From assembly GCF_013870525.1 (NCBI RefSeq), contig NZ_JACBXD010000028.1:23347-87346 (forward strand): a DNA stretch of 64,000 nt. The letters run 5' to 3'. Under the pieces are notes generated by a model. That model ran no database searches. It worked only from the letters and a program-made list of their open reading frames with translations, and was not told the origin of the DNA. Below, piece after piece: positions 31,626 to 40,361 of this stretch. The DNA comes from Amycolatopsis pittospori. GTDB lineage: Bacteria > Actinomycetota > Actinomycetes > Mycobacteriales > Pseudonocardiaceae. The stretch's first letter is position 1. Each line of letters begins with the position of its first letter. The translations under genes were made by a program, and so were the position numbers.

Positions 31626-32117
31626 TCAACGTCCGGTGGTGCCGTCGATCAGTTCGCGCAGGATGTCGGCGTGTCCCGCGTGCCGCGCGGTCTCCTCGAT
31701 CAGGTGCGTCAGCGTCCATCGCCGTGACGGCGCCGAGCGGCCGCGGTTCGCCGGGCGCGGACCCGGTTGGGTGAGGTCGTCCCAGGACGCCATCCCGGCG
31801 TTCGCTTCGGCGCCGGTTTCCCGATAAGTGGCGAGAATCGCCGCGGCCGTGTCGTCCGGGGCGGGCTGGAACGTCGCCGGCCAGTCGGTGACCTCGTGGC
31901 CGAGCAGCCAGTGCCGTTCCACGAAGGTCAGGTGGTTGACCAGGCCGAGCAGGCTGGTGCCCGACGGCACGCCCGGGGCACGGGCCTGGGCTTCCGACAC
32001 GCCTTCCGCCTTGCCCGCGACGGAGGCGCGCAGATAGTCGAGGAAGCCGACGAGCACGTCCTGTTCGCCGGGCCCGGTCGACGGAGGGCCGGTGTCGCGT
32101 TTGCGCCTAGCGCCCAT
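31626..32117 (-). CDS. DinB-family (DUF664) protein
   Basis: A 163-residue four-helix protein of the DinB/DUF664 group, many of which are mycothiol-dependent transferases or hydrolases in actinobacteria. Metal-type His are seen in LVNHLTFVERHW and near the C-terminus in THLIEETARHAGHADILREL. The start overlaps the end of the methyltransferase gene by 11 bases, so the two are coupled. The actual substrate is not known. Confidence 0.87.
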   Translation of the reverse strand: MGARRKRDTGPPSTGPGEQDVLVGFLDYLRASVAGKAEGVSEAQARAPGVPSGTSLLGLVNHLTFVERHWLLGHEVTDWPATFQPAPDDTAAAILATYRETGAEANAGMASWDDLTQPGPRPANRGRSAPSRRWTLTHLIEETARHAGHADILRELIDGTTGR

Positions 32118-32736
32118 CGCCGGACCTCCTGAGCACCAGCACGTGGTCGACGACGGTCGCCGTACGGCCCGCCGGGCCGGTGGCCTGCCGCCGCGGGGTG
32201 TCCGCCCGGTCGATCGACCATTCGGCGGGGTCGAGCGCCAGGTCGGCGGCCACTTCCCAGGGCGTCGGATACGTGGTGTCCGGATCCTGGTTCCACGACC
32301 AAGGCGCGGTGGATCCGTGATCGACGACGGTCAGCCGACCGCCCGGGGCAACCGCTTTCGCGGCGGTCCGCAGGACGTGGGCACGGTCCAGCGCGAACGG
32401 GGTGTGCAGGTACTGCGCGGACACCAGGTCGAAAGTGCCGTCGGGGAAGTCCCCGGCGAGATCGACCCGGAGGGCCGTGATCGGTGCCCCGAGGCTTTCG
32501 GCGCGCCGCTGGAGTGAACGCACGGCCGCCCCGGAGATGTCGACCGCCGTCACCGTCCAGCCGTGGACCGCCAGCCACAACGCGTCCCCGCCCGCGCCGC
32601 AGCCGAGGTCGAGGGCGTCGCCCGGCGTCAGCGGCCCGGCGATCTCGGCCAGTCTCGGGTTCACCCGCGGCGACCCGGCGGCGCGCCGTTCGTAAAGCTC
32701 GTCCCAGAATTCCGTGGCCTGGTCCGGAGCGTTCAT
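32107..32736 (-). CDS. Class I SAM-dependent methyltransferase
   Basis: A 209-residue cytoplasmic methyltransferase with SAM-binding motif I LDLGCGAGGDALWLA, motif II VTAVDISGAAV and the later FDLVSAQYLH. The fold is most like small ubiE- or tellurite-resistance-type enzymes; the substrate cannot be told. It is first in an operon with the DinB protein and is divergent from an XRE-cupin regulator, 91 bases away, which may control it. Confidence 0.88.
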   Translation of the reverse strand: MNAPDQATEFWDELYERRAAGSPRVNPRLAEIAGPLTPGDALDLGCGAGGDALWLAVHGWTVTAVDISGAAVRSLQRRAESLGAPITALRVDLAGDFPDGTFDLVSAQYLHTPFALDRAHVLRTAAKAVAPGGRLTVVDHGSTAPWSWNQDPDTTYPTPWEVAADLALDPAEWSIDRADTPRRQATGPAGRTATVVDHVLVLRRSGDGR

Positions 32737-32801
32737 TCCTCACCTCGCATGATCGGTTCGGGACCTACCTTCGCCTCGGAACCCGACAGATGGCACGAAA
32801 A

Positions 32802-32818
32802 CTTGCCGACCTGGCAAG
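32802..32818. promoter_or_regulatory. Candidate operator upstream of the XRE-cupin gene
   Basis: CTTGCC and GGCAAG are perfect 6-base arms around GACCT, 9 bases before the ATG at 32828. Placement suits autoregulation and control of the divergent methyltransferase operon. Confidence 0.5.
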
Positions 32819-32827
32819 ATCGGGTTC

Positions 32828-33400
32828 ATGGCGGACGAGACCGACGAGGTGCTGGACGCGGTGGGCCCGCGGCTGCGCGCCCTGCGCAAACAGCGCGGTT
32901 TGACCCTGGCCGATCTGTCGGCGGCGACCGGGACCTCGGAAAGCACCTTGTCCCGGCTGGAAAGCGGCGGGCGACGGCCGACCCTGGAACTCCTGCTACC
33001 GCTGGCCCGCGTGTACGGCGTGCCGCTCGACGATCTCGTCGGCGCCCCTCGGACGGGCGATCCGCGGATCCATCTGCAGCCGATCCACCGTCACGGCATG
33101 ACGTTCCTCCCGCTCACCCGCCGCGCGGGCGGGGTGCAGGCCTTCAAGATGCTGATCCCCAGCCGTCCGGAGCCGGCGGAACCCACCCCGCAGACCCACG
33201 GCGGCTACGAATGGGTGTATGTCCTCAATGGACGGTTACGGCTGGTCGTCGGCGACCGGGACATGGTGCTGCCGCCCGGGGAGGCCGCCGAATTCGACAC
33301 GGCGCTGCCGCATTGGCTCGGCTCGGCCGATGGTCACGCCGTCGAAACCCTCGTCCTGTTCGGGCCCCAGGGCGAGCGGGCCCACGTCCGGCCGCGTTAG
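32828..33400 (+). CDS. XRE-family regulator with cupin domain
   Basis: A 190-residue regulator. Residues about 12-65 are the helix-turn-helix (LRKQRGLTLADLSAATGTSESTLS in two parts), and residues about 110-175 are a cupin with EWVYVLNGRLRLVVGD and DTALPHWLG. Such proteins bind a small ligand and control neighbouring metabolic genes. It is divergent from the methyltransferase/DinB operon. It ends exactly where the response-regulator gene on the other strand ends. Confidence 0.92.
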   Translation: MADETDEVLDAVGPRLRALRKQRGLTLADLSAATGTSESTLSRLESGGRRPTLELLLPLARVYGVPLDDLVGAPRTGDPRIHLQPIHRHGMTFLPLTRRAGGVQAFKMLIPSRPEPAEPTPQTHGGYEWVYVLNGRLRLVVGDRDMVLPPGEAAEFDTALPHWLGSADGHAVETLVLFGPQGERAHVRPR

Positions 33401-34003
33401 CTACAGCCAGTCGTGTTCGCGGGCGTACCGCGCGGCTTCGTGCCGGCTCTGGGTCTGGGTCTTCTGCATGGCGTTGGAGAGATAGTTGCGCACCGTGCCC
33501 TGCGCGAGATGCAGCTGGTTCGCGATCTCGGCGACGGAATAGCCCTCGCCGGTCACCCTCAGGACGTCGAGTTCCCGTTCGGTGAGAGGGCAGTCGTCGA
33601 CGACGGCGAGCGCGGAGACATCCGGGTCGATCCAGCGTTTGCCGCCGTGCAGGATGGCGATGACCGAGGTGATGTGCGCGGGTTCGGCGGATTTGCTGAC
33701 GAACCCCTGGACCCCGAGTTTGAGCGCCTTGCGGAGCACCCCGGGTTTCGCGTGCCGGGTCAGCATGAGGATGACCTGGTTCGGCCGGGTGCGGCGGATC
33801 TCCTCGACAGCGCCGAGGCCGTCCACACCGGGCATTTCGAGGTCGATGACGAGAACGTCGGGCTCGTGCCGCAGGGTGGCCTCGATGGCCTCCTCGCCGT
33901 TCTCCGCTTCGGCGAGCACGGTGATCTCGCCTTCGAGCGGGAGCAGCGCGGCCATCGCCTTGCGGAGCAGGGCCTCGTCGTCGGCGAGCACCACGGTGGT
34001 CAT
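33401..34003 (-). CDS. NarL/DesR-type response regulator
   Basis: A 200-residue two-component regulator: receiver domain (residues 1-120) with ADDEALL, phosphorylated Asp in VLVIDLEMPG and the Lys of FVSKS, then a LuxR helix-turn-helix (about 135-195, LTERELDVL, YSVAEIANQLHLAQGTVRNYLS). The ATG overlaps the kinase stop by 4 bases. It should activate the divergent ABC exporter operon at 35262 when phosphorylated, as in DesKR-like and antibiotic-sensing systems (inference). Confidence 0.93.
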   Translation of the reverse strand: MTTVVLADDEALLRKAMAALLPLEGEITVLAEAENGEEAIEATLRHEPDVLVIDLEMPGVDGLGAVEEIRRTRPNQVILMLTRHAKPGVLRKALKLGVQGFVSKSAEPAHITSVIAILHGGKRWIDPDVSALAVVDDCPLTERELDVLRVTGEGYSVAEIANQLHLAQGTVRNYLSNAMQKTQTQSRHEAARYAREHDWL

Positions 34004-35127
34004 CGCTTCTCCAGTGCTTCGGTACGTCGGTGCGGGAAGGCGGCGGCCGTCACGAACTGACCGTCGTCCTGTTCGACCGTCAGTTCGCCTCCCTCGGCGG
34101 CGACGCGTTGTTCGAGGGCGGCCAGCCCCCGGAGTTCGGGCAACGGCGCCTGCTGGGCGCCGTCGTTGACGATGGTGATGCTCCACTCCGCCAAGGTGAT
34201 CCGCACCCGCGTCGCCTGGGCGTGCCGCAGGATGTTGGTCGTCGTCTCACGCAGGACCTGCCCGAGCAGCTCGTTCGCACCGGCGGCGACGTCACCCTCG
34301 CGGTTGATCCGCACGTGGATCCCGGCGGCCTCGAAGAGGTTCCTCGCGTTCTCCAGTTCGGCGGAAAGGTTGAGCCGCCGCTGGGCGTAGGCGAGTTCCT
34401 TGGTCTGGGTGATGGTGTCGGCCACGAGTTCGTGGATCTCCCCCAGTTCCTGTTTGGCCCGTTCGGTGTCGATGTCCACCAGTTTCCTGGCGAGCGCCGC
34501 CTTCAGCTTCACCACGTGCAGGGTGTGGCCCTGGATGTCGTGCAGATCGCCGGCGAACCGGACGCGCTCGCGGATGACGGCCAGCTCCGCTTCCCGTTCC
34601 CGCGCCTCCTCGAGTTCCGCGACGACGTCGTAGAACTTCTTGTTGGGGAACATGAGCCCGAGCACGATTACGGTGATCCCCGTCGGAACGTAGACGAACT
34701 TGAGCAGGTGGCCGGAGACGTCGTCGGGCGACATCAGCACTCCCGCGGCGCCGATCGCCGCGATGTAGCCGACGAGCGCGAGGGCGGCCCAAGCCCGATG
34801 GCGGGACAGCTGGGGGACGACGAGGGAGCCGGCGAACGAGAGTCCGAAGAAGGCCGAACCGCCATCGACCACGAAAACGGAGAACGGCCATACCGCCGCC
34901 GCGACGAGCAGGCACGGGAGCGCCACCCGGAAGAGCTCACCCGACGTCCAGCGCACGAAGGCCACCAAAGCCGCCACCACGCTCGTGCTCAGGATGATGG
35001 CCTGCCACCAGGACCGCGCGTCCGTCGAGACCACGACCACCCCGGAGACGACGAACAGCGGGATGAACATGACCCGGTTGAGTCTGCGTAGTTGGCCCTG
35101 TGCCGGCTCGGCGTCCACATCAGACAT
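34000..35127 (-). CDS. DesK-like membrane sensor histidine kinase
   Basis: A 375-residue kinase with five to six N-terminal helices (residues about 18-160) and no large extracellular domain, then the HisKA_3 dimerisation helix with the phosphorylated His in RFAGDLHDIQGHTLH and a HATPase domain with LRETTTNILRHAQA and GLAALEQRV. It probably senses membrane state or an intramembrane compound. I start at ATG 35127; the frame is open to 35274 but that part covers the divergent promoter. Confidence 0.9.
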   Translation of the reverse strand: MSDVDAEPAQGQLRRLNRVMFIPLFVVSGVVVVSTDARSWWQAIILSTSVVAALVAFVRWTSGELFRVALPCLLVAAAVWPFSVFVVDGGSAFFGLSFAGSLVVPQLSRHRAWAALALVGYIAAIGAAGVLMSPDDVSGHLLKFVYVPTGITVIVLGLMFPNKKFYDVVAELEEAREREAELAVIRERVRFAGDLHDIQGHTLHVVKLKAALARKLVDIDTERAKQELGEIHELVADTITQTKELAYAQRRLNLSAELENARNLFEAAGIHVRINREGDVAAGANELLGQVLRETTTNILRHAQATRVRITLAEWSITIVNDGAQQAPLPELRGLAALEQRVAAEGGELTVEQDDGQFVTAAAFPHRRTEALEKR

Positions 35128-35261
35128 CGTCCCAGTATCGTCCCCCGGTCGTGGCGGCCACCAGTGACACCACGTCATATGTTCACCCCAACGAATGTCA
35201 TGGGCGGACAGTGACGTCACCGCACTGGCCGGAACGCGCCCGAGCCGGTGGAATTCACGGC

Positions 35262-36146
35262 ATGACCTCGACACCAGTGATCGACGTTGACCGGCTCAAC
35301 CTCAAGTACGGCGACTTCCACGCCGTGAAGGATCTGTCCTTTCAGGTGGGACGAGGCGAGTTCTATGCCCTGTTGGGCACGAACGGCGCGGGCAAGACCT
35401 CGACGCTCGAAACCATCGAAGGACACCGGACGCCGACGTCCGGCACCGTGCGGGTGCTCGGCCTGAGCCCGCGGGACCGCGCCACCGTCCGTCCCAAGAT
35501 GGGGATCATGTTGCAGGAGAGCGGTTTCTCCCCGGATCTGACGGTGAAGGAATCGATCCGGCTGATCGGGACGCTGACGCAGCGCACCGACCGGGTCGAA
35601 CGGGTACTCGGCGTCGTGGACCTGACCCGCAAGGCGAACACGAAGGTGTCACAACTTTCCGGCGGCGAGAAGCGGCGGCTGGACTTCGCCACCGCGGTGT
35701 ACGGCACGCCGGAACTGGTGTTCCTGGACGAGCCGACGACCGGTCTGGACATCCAGTCGCGTGACGCGCTGTGGGACGCCGTCGACAAGCTGCGCGAGGA
35801 CGGCTCCACGATCGTGCTCACCACGCACTACCTCGAAGAGGCACAGCAGCGTGCCGATCGCATCGGCCTGATGCACCGCGGCACCTTCCACCAGGAGGGG
35901 ACGGTCTCCGAGCTGACGCGGACGCTGCCCGCCGTGATCAAGTTCTCGCTTCCGCCCTCGGCGCCTTCGCTGCCGTTGCAGGGCAAGCCCGGCGGTGACG
36001 GGAAGTTCGTCATCGAGACGTTCGGCCTGCAGAAGGACCTCCACGTCCTGTTGCGCTGGGCACAGGACCACGCGGTGGAACTGCGAGACCTCGAAGCCGG
36101 CCCGACCCGGCTCGACGACGTCTTCCGCGCCATCGACAACGACTGA
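35262..36146 (+). CDS. ABC exporter ATP-binding protein
   Basis: A 294-residue ATPase with Walker A LLGTNGAGKTST, signature LSGGEKRRLD, Walker B LVFLDEPTTGLD and the switch His in TTHYLEEA. The C-terminal 80 residues are the extension seen in DrrA/CcmA-like drug or lipid exporters. ATG 35262 gives the conserved N-terminus. It forms a two-gene exporter with the permease 31 bases downstream, and is divergent from the DesKR-like pair that probably controls it. Confidence 0.93.
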   Translation: MTSTPVIDVDRLNLKYGDFHAVKDLSFQVGRGEFYALLGTNGAGKTSTLETIEGHRTPTSGTVRVLGLSPRDRATVRPKMGIMLQESGFSPDLTVKESIRLIGTLTQRTDRVERVLGVVDLTRKANTKVSQLSGGEKRRLDFATAVYGTPELVFLDEPTTGLDIQSRDALWDAVDKLREDGSTIVLTTHYLEEAQQRADRIGLMHRGTFHQEGTVSELTRTLPAVIKFSLPPSAPSLPLQGKPGGDGKFVIETFGLQKDLHVLLRWAQDHAVELRDLEAGPTRLDDVFRAIDND

Positions 36147-36177
36147 CCGACCCCGCGATCCACAAAGGACTCCAGCC

Positions 36178-36897
36178 ATGCTTTCCATCGCCTACAGCGA
36201 GCTGATCCAGATTTTCCGGAACCGCTCGGTGCTGATCACCAGTTTCGTGATGCCCATCGCGATCTCCGCGTTCTTCGTCTACCAGCACGAACTCTTCGCG
36301 CAAGTGGGCAGCCTCGGCTACATCGCGGCGATCGTGATGTTCACCGTGTGCGCCTTCGGCCTCTACACCAGCTCCGTGACCACGCTGGCCTCCCGCCGCC
36401 AGAACCTGTTCCTCAAGCGCCTGCGTTCCACCGCCGCGGGTGACGGCTCCATCCTGACCGGGCTGGTGCTGCCGGTCACCGTCATCGCGCTGGTCCAGGT
36501 GGCCGTGATCATGGTCGTGCTGGGCGTGGTCACCGGTACGCCGTCCAACATCGGACTGCTGGCGCTGGCCGTACTCGCCACCGTCGCCATGATGATCGGG
36601 CTCGGCCTGGCCACCGCCGGCCTGACCAACTCCCCGGAGCACGCCCAGGTCACCACCCTGCCGGTCAGCCTAGGCGTCATCGCCGTGGCCAGCTGGGTCG
36701 GCATCTCCGGTACCGAGGAACTCACCCTGCTCAAGCGTCTCCTGCCCGGGGGCTCGGCCACCGAACTCGTCGTCAACGCCTGGAACGGCGGCGTCGCCGT
36801 CACCGATTCGCTGCTCCTGCTCGCGCCCACCCTCGCCTGGGTCGTCGTCGCCGTCGTCCTGGCCACCCGGCTCTTCCGCTGGGAACCGCGCCGGTGA
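36178..36897 (+). CDS. ABC-2 type exporter permease
   Basis: A 239-residue membrane protein with six hydrophobic helices and the N-terminal amphipathic segment (SELIQIFRNRSVLIT) typical of ABC-2 permeases. It pairs with the ATPase just upstream. The substrate is unknown; with a DesK-like kinase next to it, a membrane-active antibiotic or lipid is a reasonable guess. Confidence 0.9.
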   Translation: MLSIAYSELIQIFRNRSVLITSFVMPIAISAFFVYQHELFAQVGSLGYIAAIVMFTVCAFGLYTSSVTTLASRRQNLFLKRLRSTAAGDGSILTGLVLPVTVIALVQVAVIMVVLGVVTGTPSNIGLLALAVLATVAMMIGLGLATAGLTNSPEHAQVTTLPVSLGVIAVASWVGISGTEELTLLKRLLPGGSATELVVNAWNGGVAVTDSLLLLAPTLAWVVVAVVLATRLFRWEPRR

Positions 36898-36941
36898 CTC
36901 GTCCTTTGTGGACAAAGACGCCCCTTCCAGGAGGAAACCCC

Positions 36942-38411
36942 ATGCGTAAGGCTCTTCTTCCCGTTCTCACCGCCGCACTGCTGGCGGCGTCGACACCGGC
37001 GGTCGCGTCGGCCGCCACTCCCCTGAAGTGGGGACCGTGCCCCGAGGAGGCCGCGAAACCCGGACTGGAGTGCGCCACCCTCGACGTCCCGCTCGACTAC
37101 CGCGACCCGGACGGGAAGACGATCGAGATCGCGATCTCGCGCCTGAAGAGCACCAAACCGGAAAAGCGCCGCGGCGTGCTGATGACCAACACCGGCGGGC
37201 CCGGCGGCGAAGGCCTCGCCTACCCCGACACCCTCAAGAAACTCGGGGTGCCGCAGGAGGTGCTGGACAGCTACGACGTCATCGGGATGGACCCGCGGGG
37301 TGTGCACAACAGCACCCCGGTGACCTGTGGACTGACGCTGGCGGATCATCCGACCAACATCCCGCTCCACGCCCGGAACCCCGCCGACGTCACGGCCGAG
37401 GCCCAGCGGGTCGCCGCCGTCGCCGCGAAGTGCGGGTCTTCGGCCACGGCGTCGATGCTGCCGTACATCTCCACCGCCAACACCGCCCGTGACATGGACC
37501 AGGTCCGGGAGGCGCTCGGCGAGAAGAAGGTGAACTACTTCGGCATCTCGTACGGCACCTACCTCGGTTCGGTGTACACGTCGCTGTTCCCCGAACGCAG
37601 CGACCGGTTCCTGATCGACAGTGCGACCGGCCCCGGCGGCTGGGACGCCGCCTTCACGCGGATGTTCGCGCAGGGTGTCGAAGACCGCTTCCCGGACTTC
37701 GCGAAGTTCGCCGCTTCGAAGCCCGAGTACGGCCTGGGCCGGACGCCCGCGCAGGTGACGGCCAAGTTCTACGAACTCGCCGCGCGGCTCGACCAGAAGC
37801 CGAGCCCGGAAGGCTACGACGGCCGGGTCTTCCGCCAGATCCTGTTCGCCGATCTCTACTACGACAAGAACCTGCCGAAGCTGGCCGCGACGTGGCAGGC
37901 GCTGGACACCGGTAAGCCGGTGCCCCAGCCGACGTCCACCTCGTCCACCCCGGGCGCAGGCACGACGGCGTACCCGTCGGACAACTACCTGGCCAGCCAG
38001 CTGCACGTGATCTGCAACGACTCCGACTGGCCGGAAGACGTCCGGACCTACCAGCGCAACGTCGCGATCGACCGGTTCCGGCACCCGATGTTCGGCGCGG
38101 CCGCCGCGAACATCACGCCGTGCGCGTACTGGCCGTCCGAGCCGGTGGAACCGCCGGTGAAGGTCACCGACCGCGGCCCGTCGAACGTCCTGATCGTGCA
38201 GAACCTCCGCGACCCGGCCACCCCGCTGGCCGGAGCCCGGAAGCTGCGTGAGGCCTTCGGCGACCGTGCCCGGATGGTCACCGCCGACCAGGGCGGGCAT
38301 CTGGCCTACCTGTTCAAGGACAACCGGTGCGCCAACGACATCGCGACGAAGTTCCTGGTGACCGGGGAACGTCCGCGACACGATCGCGCGTGTGGCGCCG
38401 AAGGGCCATGA
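36942..38411 (+). CDS. Secreted alpha/beta hydrolase (tripeptidyl aminopeptidase-like)
   Basis: A 489-residue secreted peptidase. A signal peptide (residues 1-26) is followed by CATLDVPLDYRDP, typical of Streptomyces SlpD/SlpE/TAP enzymes. The nucleophile is Ser in FGISYGTYLG, the oxyanion region is NTGGPGGEG, the C-terminal TAP domain has NLRDPATPL and the His in DQGGHLAY. Several Cys pairs fit export. The ATG is preceded by CCAGGAGGAAAC, a strong site. It follows the permease by 44 bases and may be part of that transcript. Confidence 0.92.
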   Translation: MRKALLPVLTAALLAASTPAVASAATPLKWGPCPEEAAKPGLECATLDVPLDYRDPDGKTIEIAISRLKSTKPEKRRGVLMTNTGGPGGEGLAYPDTLKKLGVPQEVLDSYDVIGMDPRGVHNSTPVTCGLTLADHPTNIPLHARNPADVTAEAQRVAAVAAKCGSSATASMLPYISTANTARDMDQVREALGEKKVNYFGISYGTYLGSVYTSLFPERSDRFLIDSATGPGGWDAAFTRMFAQGVEDRFPDFAKFAASKPEYGLGRTPAQVTAKFYELAARLDQKPSPEGYDGRVFRQILFADLYYDKNLPKLAATWQALDTGKPVPQPTSTSSTPGAGTTAYPSDNYLASQLHVICNDSDWPEDVRTYQRNVAIDRFRHPMFGAAAANITPCAYWPSEPVEPPVKVTDRGPSNVLIVQNLRDPATPLAGARKLREAFGDRARMVTADQGGHLAYLFKDNRCANDIATKFLVTGERPRHDRACGAEGP

Positions 38412-38455
38412 CCTGCAGCGATTCGGTTCAGGACCGAGAGTGTCGTTCCAAGGTC

Positions 38456-38504
38456 CGTGAAGGCCTCCTTCACTACCGTCAGGGTAGGGAAGGAGGCCTT
38501 CACG
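38456..38504. terminator. Hairpin repeat, GTGAAGGCCTCC family (copy 1)
   Basis: CGTGAAGGCCTCCTTC (38456-38471) pairs perfectly with 38489-38504; the inner CTACC and GGTAG also pair. It lies 45 bases after the peptidase stop, between convergent genes, so it is probably a bidirectional terminator. A close copy is at 49051-49101. Confidence 0.75.
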
Positions 38505-38597
38505 ACGCCTTCCGCCTGGGCGCGGCGCCGGTGAGCTCAGGGCACCGGGAAGACCCGCGGCGACCTGGCCGATCAGCCGAACAGCTTCACCCTGGCA

Positions 38598-39386
38598 TCA
38601 GCGGTCGCGTTCCTTGGCGAACAAGGACTTCGACCACACGTAGCCGACGAGCGCGAGCAGGACGCACCAGCCGAGCGCCAGCGGGCCGCTGCCGCCGATC
38701 GGCGTGCCGAGCAGGAGACCGCGGATCGTCTCGATGATCGGCGTGAACGGCTGGTAGTCGGCGAACCAGCGCAGCCACGCGGGCATCGAGTCGGTGGGGA
38801 CGAAACCGCTGCCGAGGAAGGGAAGCAGCATGAAGATCATCGGTGAGTTGCTGGCCGTCTCGACGCTCTTCGCGGCCAGGCCCAGCGCGACCGACAGCCA
38901 GGTGAGCGCGATGGTCAGCAGCAACAGCACCCCGACCGCCGCGAACCAGTCCCCGACACCGGCCGTCGGCGAGAAACCGATGAGCAGCGTGACCCCGAAG
39001 ACGACGGCGAGCGCGAACGCGGTCTGGATGAGCGCGCCGACGACGTGCCCTGTCAGTACCGAAGCCTTACTGATCGCCATGGTGCGGAAGCGGGCGATGA
39101 TGCCTTCGGTCATGTCCGTCGCGACGGAGATGGCGGTGCCGAGGGCGGCGCTGCATACGGTGATCAGCAGGATGGCCGGCGTCACGTAACCGACGTACTC
39201 GGCCCGTCCGCCCGCGCCGCCGAGGCCGTTCCCGAGCGTGCCGCCGAAGACGTAGACGAACAGCAGCAGGAAAACGATCGGCTGGCCGACCAGCATGATG
39301 GTGAGCGACGGATACCGTTGCATATGCCGGAGATTGCGGCGCAGCATCGTCGCGGAATCGCGCATCGAGAGGGACAGCGTGGTCAT
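38598..39386 (-). CDS. ABC-2 type exporter permease (DrrB-like)
   Basis: A 262-residue permease with six helices and the DrrB-type pattern: the N-terminal RNLRHMQRYPSLTIM, then FGGTLGNGLGG, GIIARFRTMAISKASVL between helices, and FVPTDSMPAWLRWFADYQP before the last helix. It exports a hydrophobic compound with the ATPase whose stop overlaps its start by 4 bases. The family includes daunorubicin-resistance exporters; the substrate is not known here. Confidence 0.93.
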   Translation of the reverse strand: MTTLSLSMRDSATMLRRNLRHMQRYPSLTIMLVGQPIVFLLLFVYVFGGTLGNGLGGAGGRAEYVGYVTPAILLITVCSAALGTAISVATDMTEGIIARFRTMAISKASVLTGHVVGALIQTAFALAVVFGVTLLIGFSPTAGVGDWFAAVGVLLLLTIALTWLSVALGLAAKSVETASNSPMIFMLLPFLGSGFVPTDSMPAWLRWFADYQPFTPIIETIRGLLLGTPIGGSGPLALGWCVLLALVGYVWSKSLFAKERDR

Positions 39387-40333
39387 CGGGCCAGCTCCTT
39401 GGTCGGTTCGGTCCGGTGACCGGTGAGGCTGAGGAACACGTCGTCGAGATCCGGGGTGTGCACGGTGAGGCTGTCGACCGGGACGGCTTCGGCGTCGAGC
39501 CGGTCCAGCACGGCGCGCAGCGCGGCGACGGTGCCGTCGGTCGGCACACGCAGCGCCAAGGCCTCTTCGTCCGATGTGGACACTCGAAGCACGCGAGTGG
39601 CACTCCGCAACGACGCGGTGTCGGGAAAGCGCAGTTGCATGTGTCCGCCGGGTGCGCGGCGCTTCAGTTCGTCGGGCGTTCCCTGCGCGACGATCCGGCC
39701 GCCGTCGAGGACGGCGATGCGGTCGGCGAGCTGATCGGCCTCTTCCAGATACTGCGTGGTGAGGAAGATCGTCACGCCGTTCGCGACGAGGTCACGGATG
39801 ATCTGCCACATCGTGCGGCGGCTGCGCGGGTCGAGTCCGGTGGTCGGCTCGTCGAGGAAGATGACCTTGGGGTCGCCGATCAGCGTCATCGCGAGGTCGA
39901 GCTTGCGGCGCATGCCGCCCGAGAACGTCGACGGCGTCTTCTTCGCGACCTCGGTCAGGTCGAACCGTTCCAGCAACTCGGCGGCGCGCTCGCGCCCCGC
40001 GCGGCGTGGCAGATGGTGCAGATCCGCCATGAGGAACAGGTTCTCCTCGCCGGTCAGGAGATTGTCGACCGCGGAGAACTGGCCGGTGAGTCCGATGGCG
40101 GCGCGGACGCCGTCGGGATCGGTGGCCAGGTCGGCACCGGCGATGGTGGCGGCACCGCCGTCCGCACCGACCAAAGTGGACAGGATGTTGACGGTGGTGG
40201 TCTTGCCCGCGCCGTTGGGGCCGAGCAACGAGAAGATGGTGCCGGGCGGGACGTGCAGATCGATACCGTCCAGCACGACCTTGTCGCCGTAGGACTTGCG
40301 CAGTCCGGTCGCGGAAATGGCCGGGTGTCTCAT
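39383..40333 (-). CDS. ABC exporter ATP-binding protein (DrrA-like)
   Basis: A 316-residue ATPase with Walker A LLGPNGAGKTTT, signature FSGGMRRKLDLAM, Walker B VIFLDEPTTGLDPRSR and TTQYLEEADQLADRI; Gln replaces the usual His in the switch loop, as in DrrA. The C-terminal DUF4162-like extension ends in TPDLDDVFLSLTGH. ATG 40333 starts the conserved part. It is coupled to the DrrB-like permease and follows the DUF4097 gene by 28 bases. Confidence 0.94.
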   Translation of the reverse strand: MRHPAISATGLRKSYGDKVVLDGIDLHVPPGTIFSLLGPNGAGKTTTVNILSTLVGADGGAATIAGADLATDPDGVRAAIGLTGQFSAVDNLLTGEENLFLMADLHHLPRRAGRERAAELLERFDLTEVAKKTPSTFSGGMRRKLDLAMTLIGDPKVIFLDEPTTGLDPRSRRTMWQIIRDLVANGVTIFLTTQYLEEADQLADRIAVLDGGRIVAQGTPDELKRRAPGGHMQLRFPDTASLRSATRVLRVSTSDEEALALRVPTDGTVAALRAVLDRLDAEAVPVDSLTVHTPDLDDVFLSLTGHRTEPTKELAR

Positions 40334-40361
40334 GTGGATTCCCCTGGAGGTTCGTGGCGGG

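Noticed and set aside
36363..38381. 672-residue minus-strand frame across the permease and peptidase genes
   Set aside because: It runs opposite two clearly real genes and has the low-complexity composition of a shadow frame.
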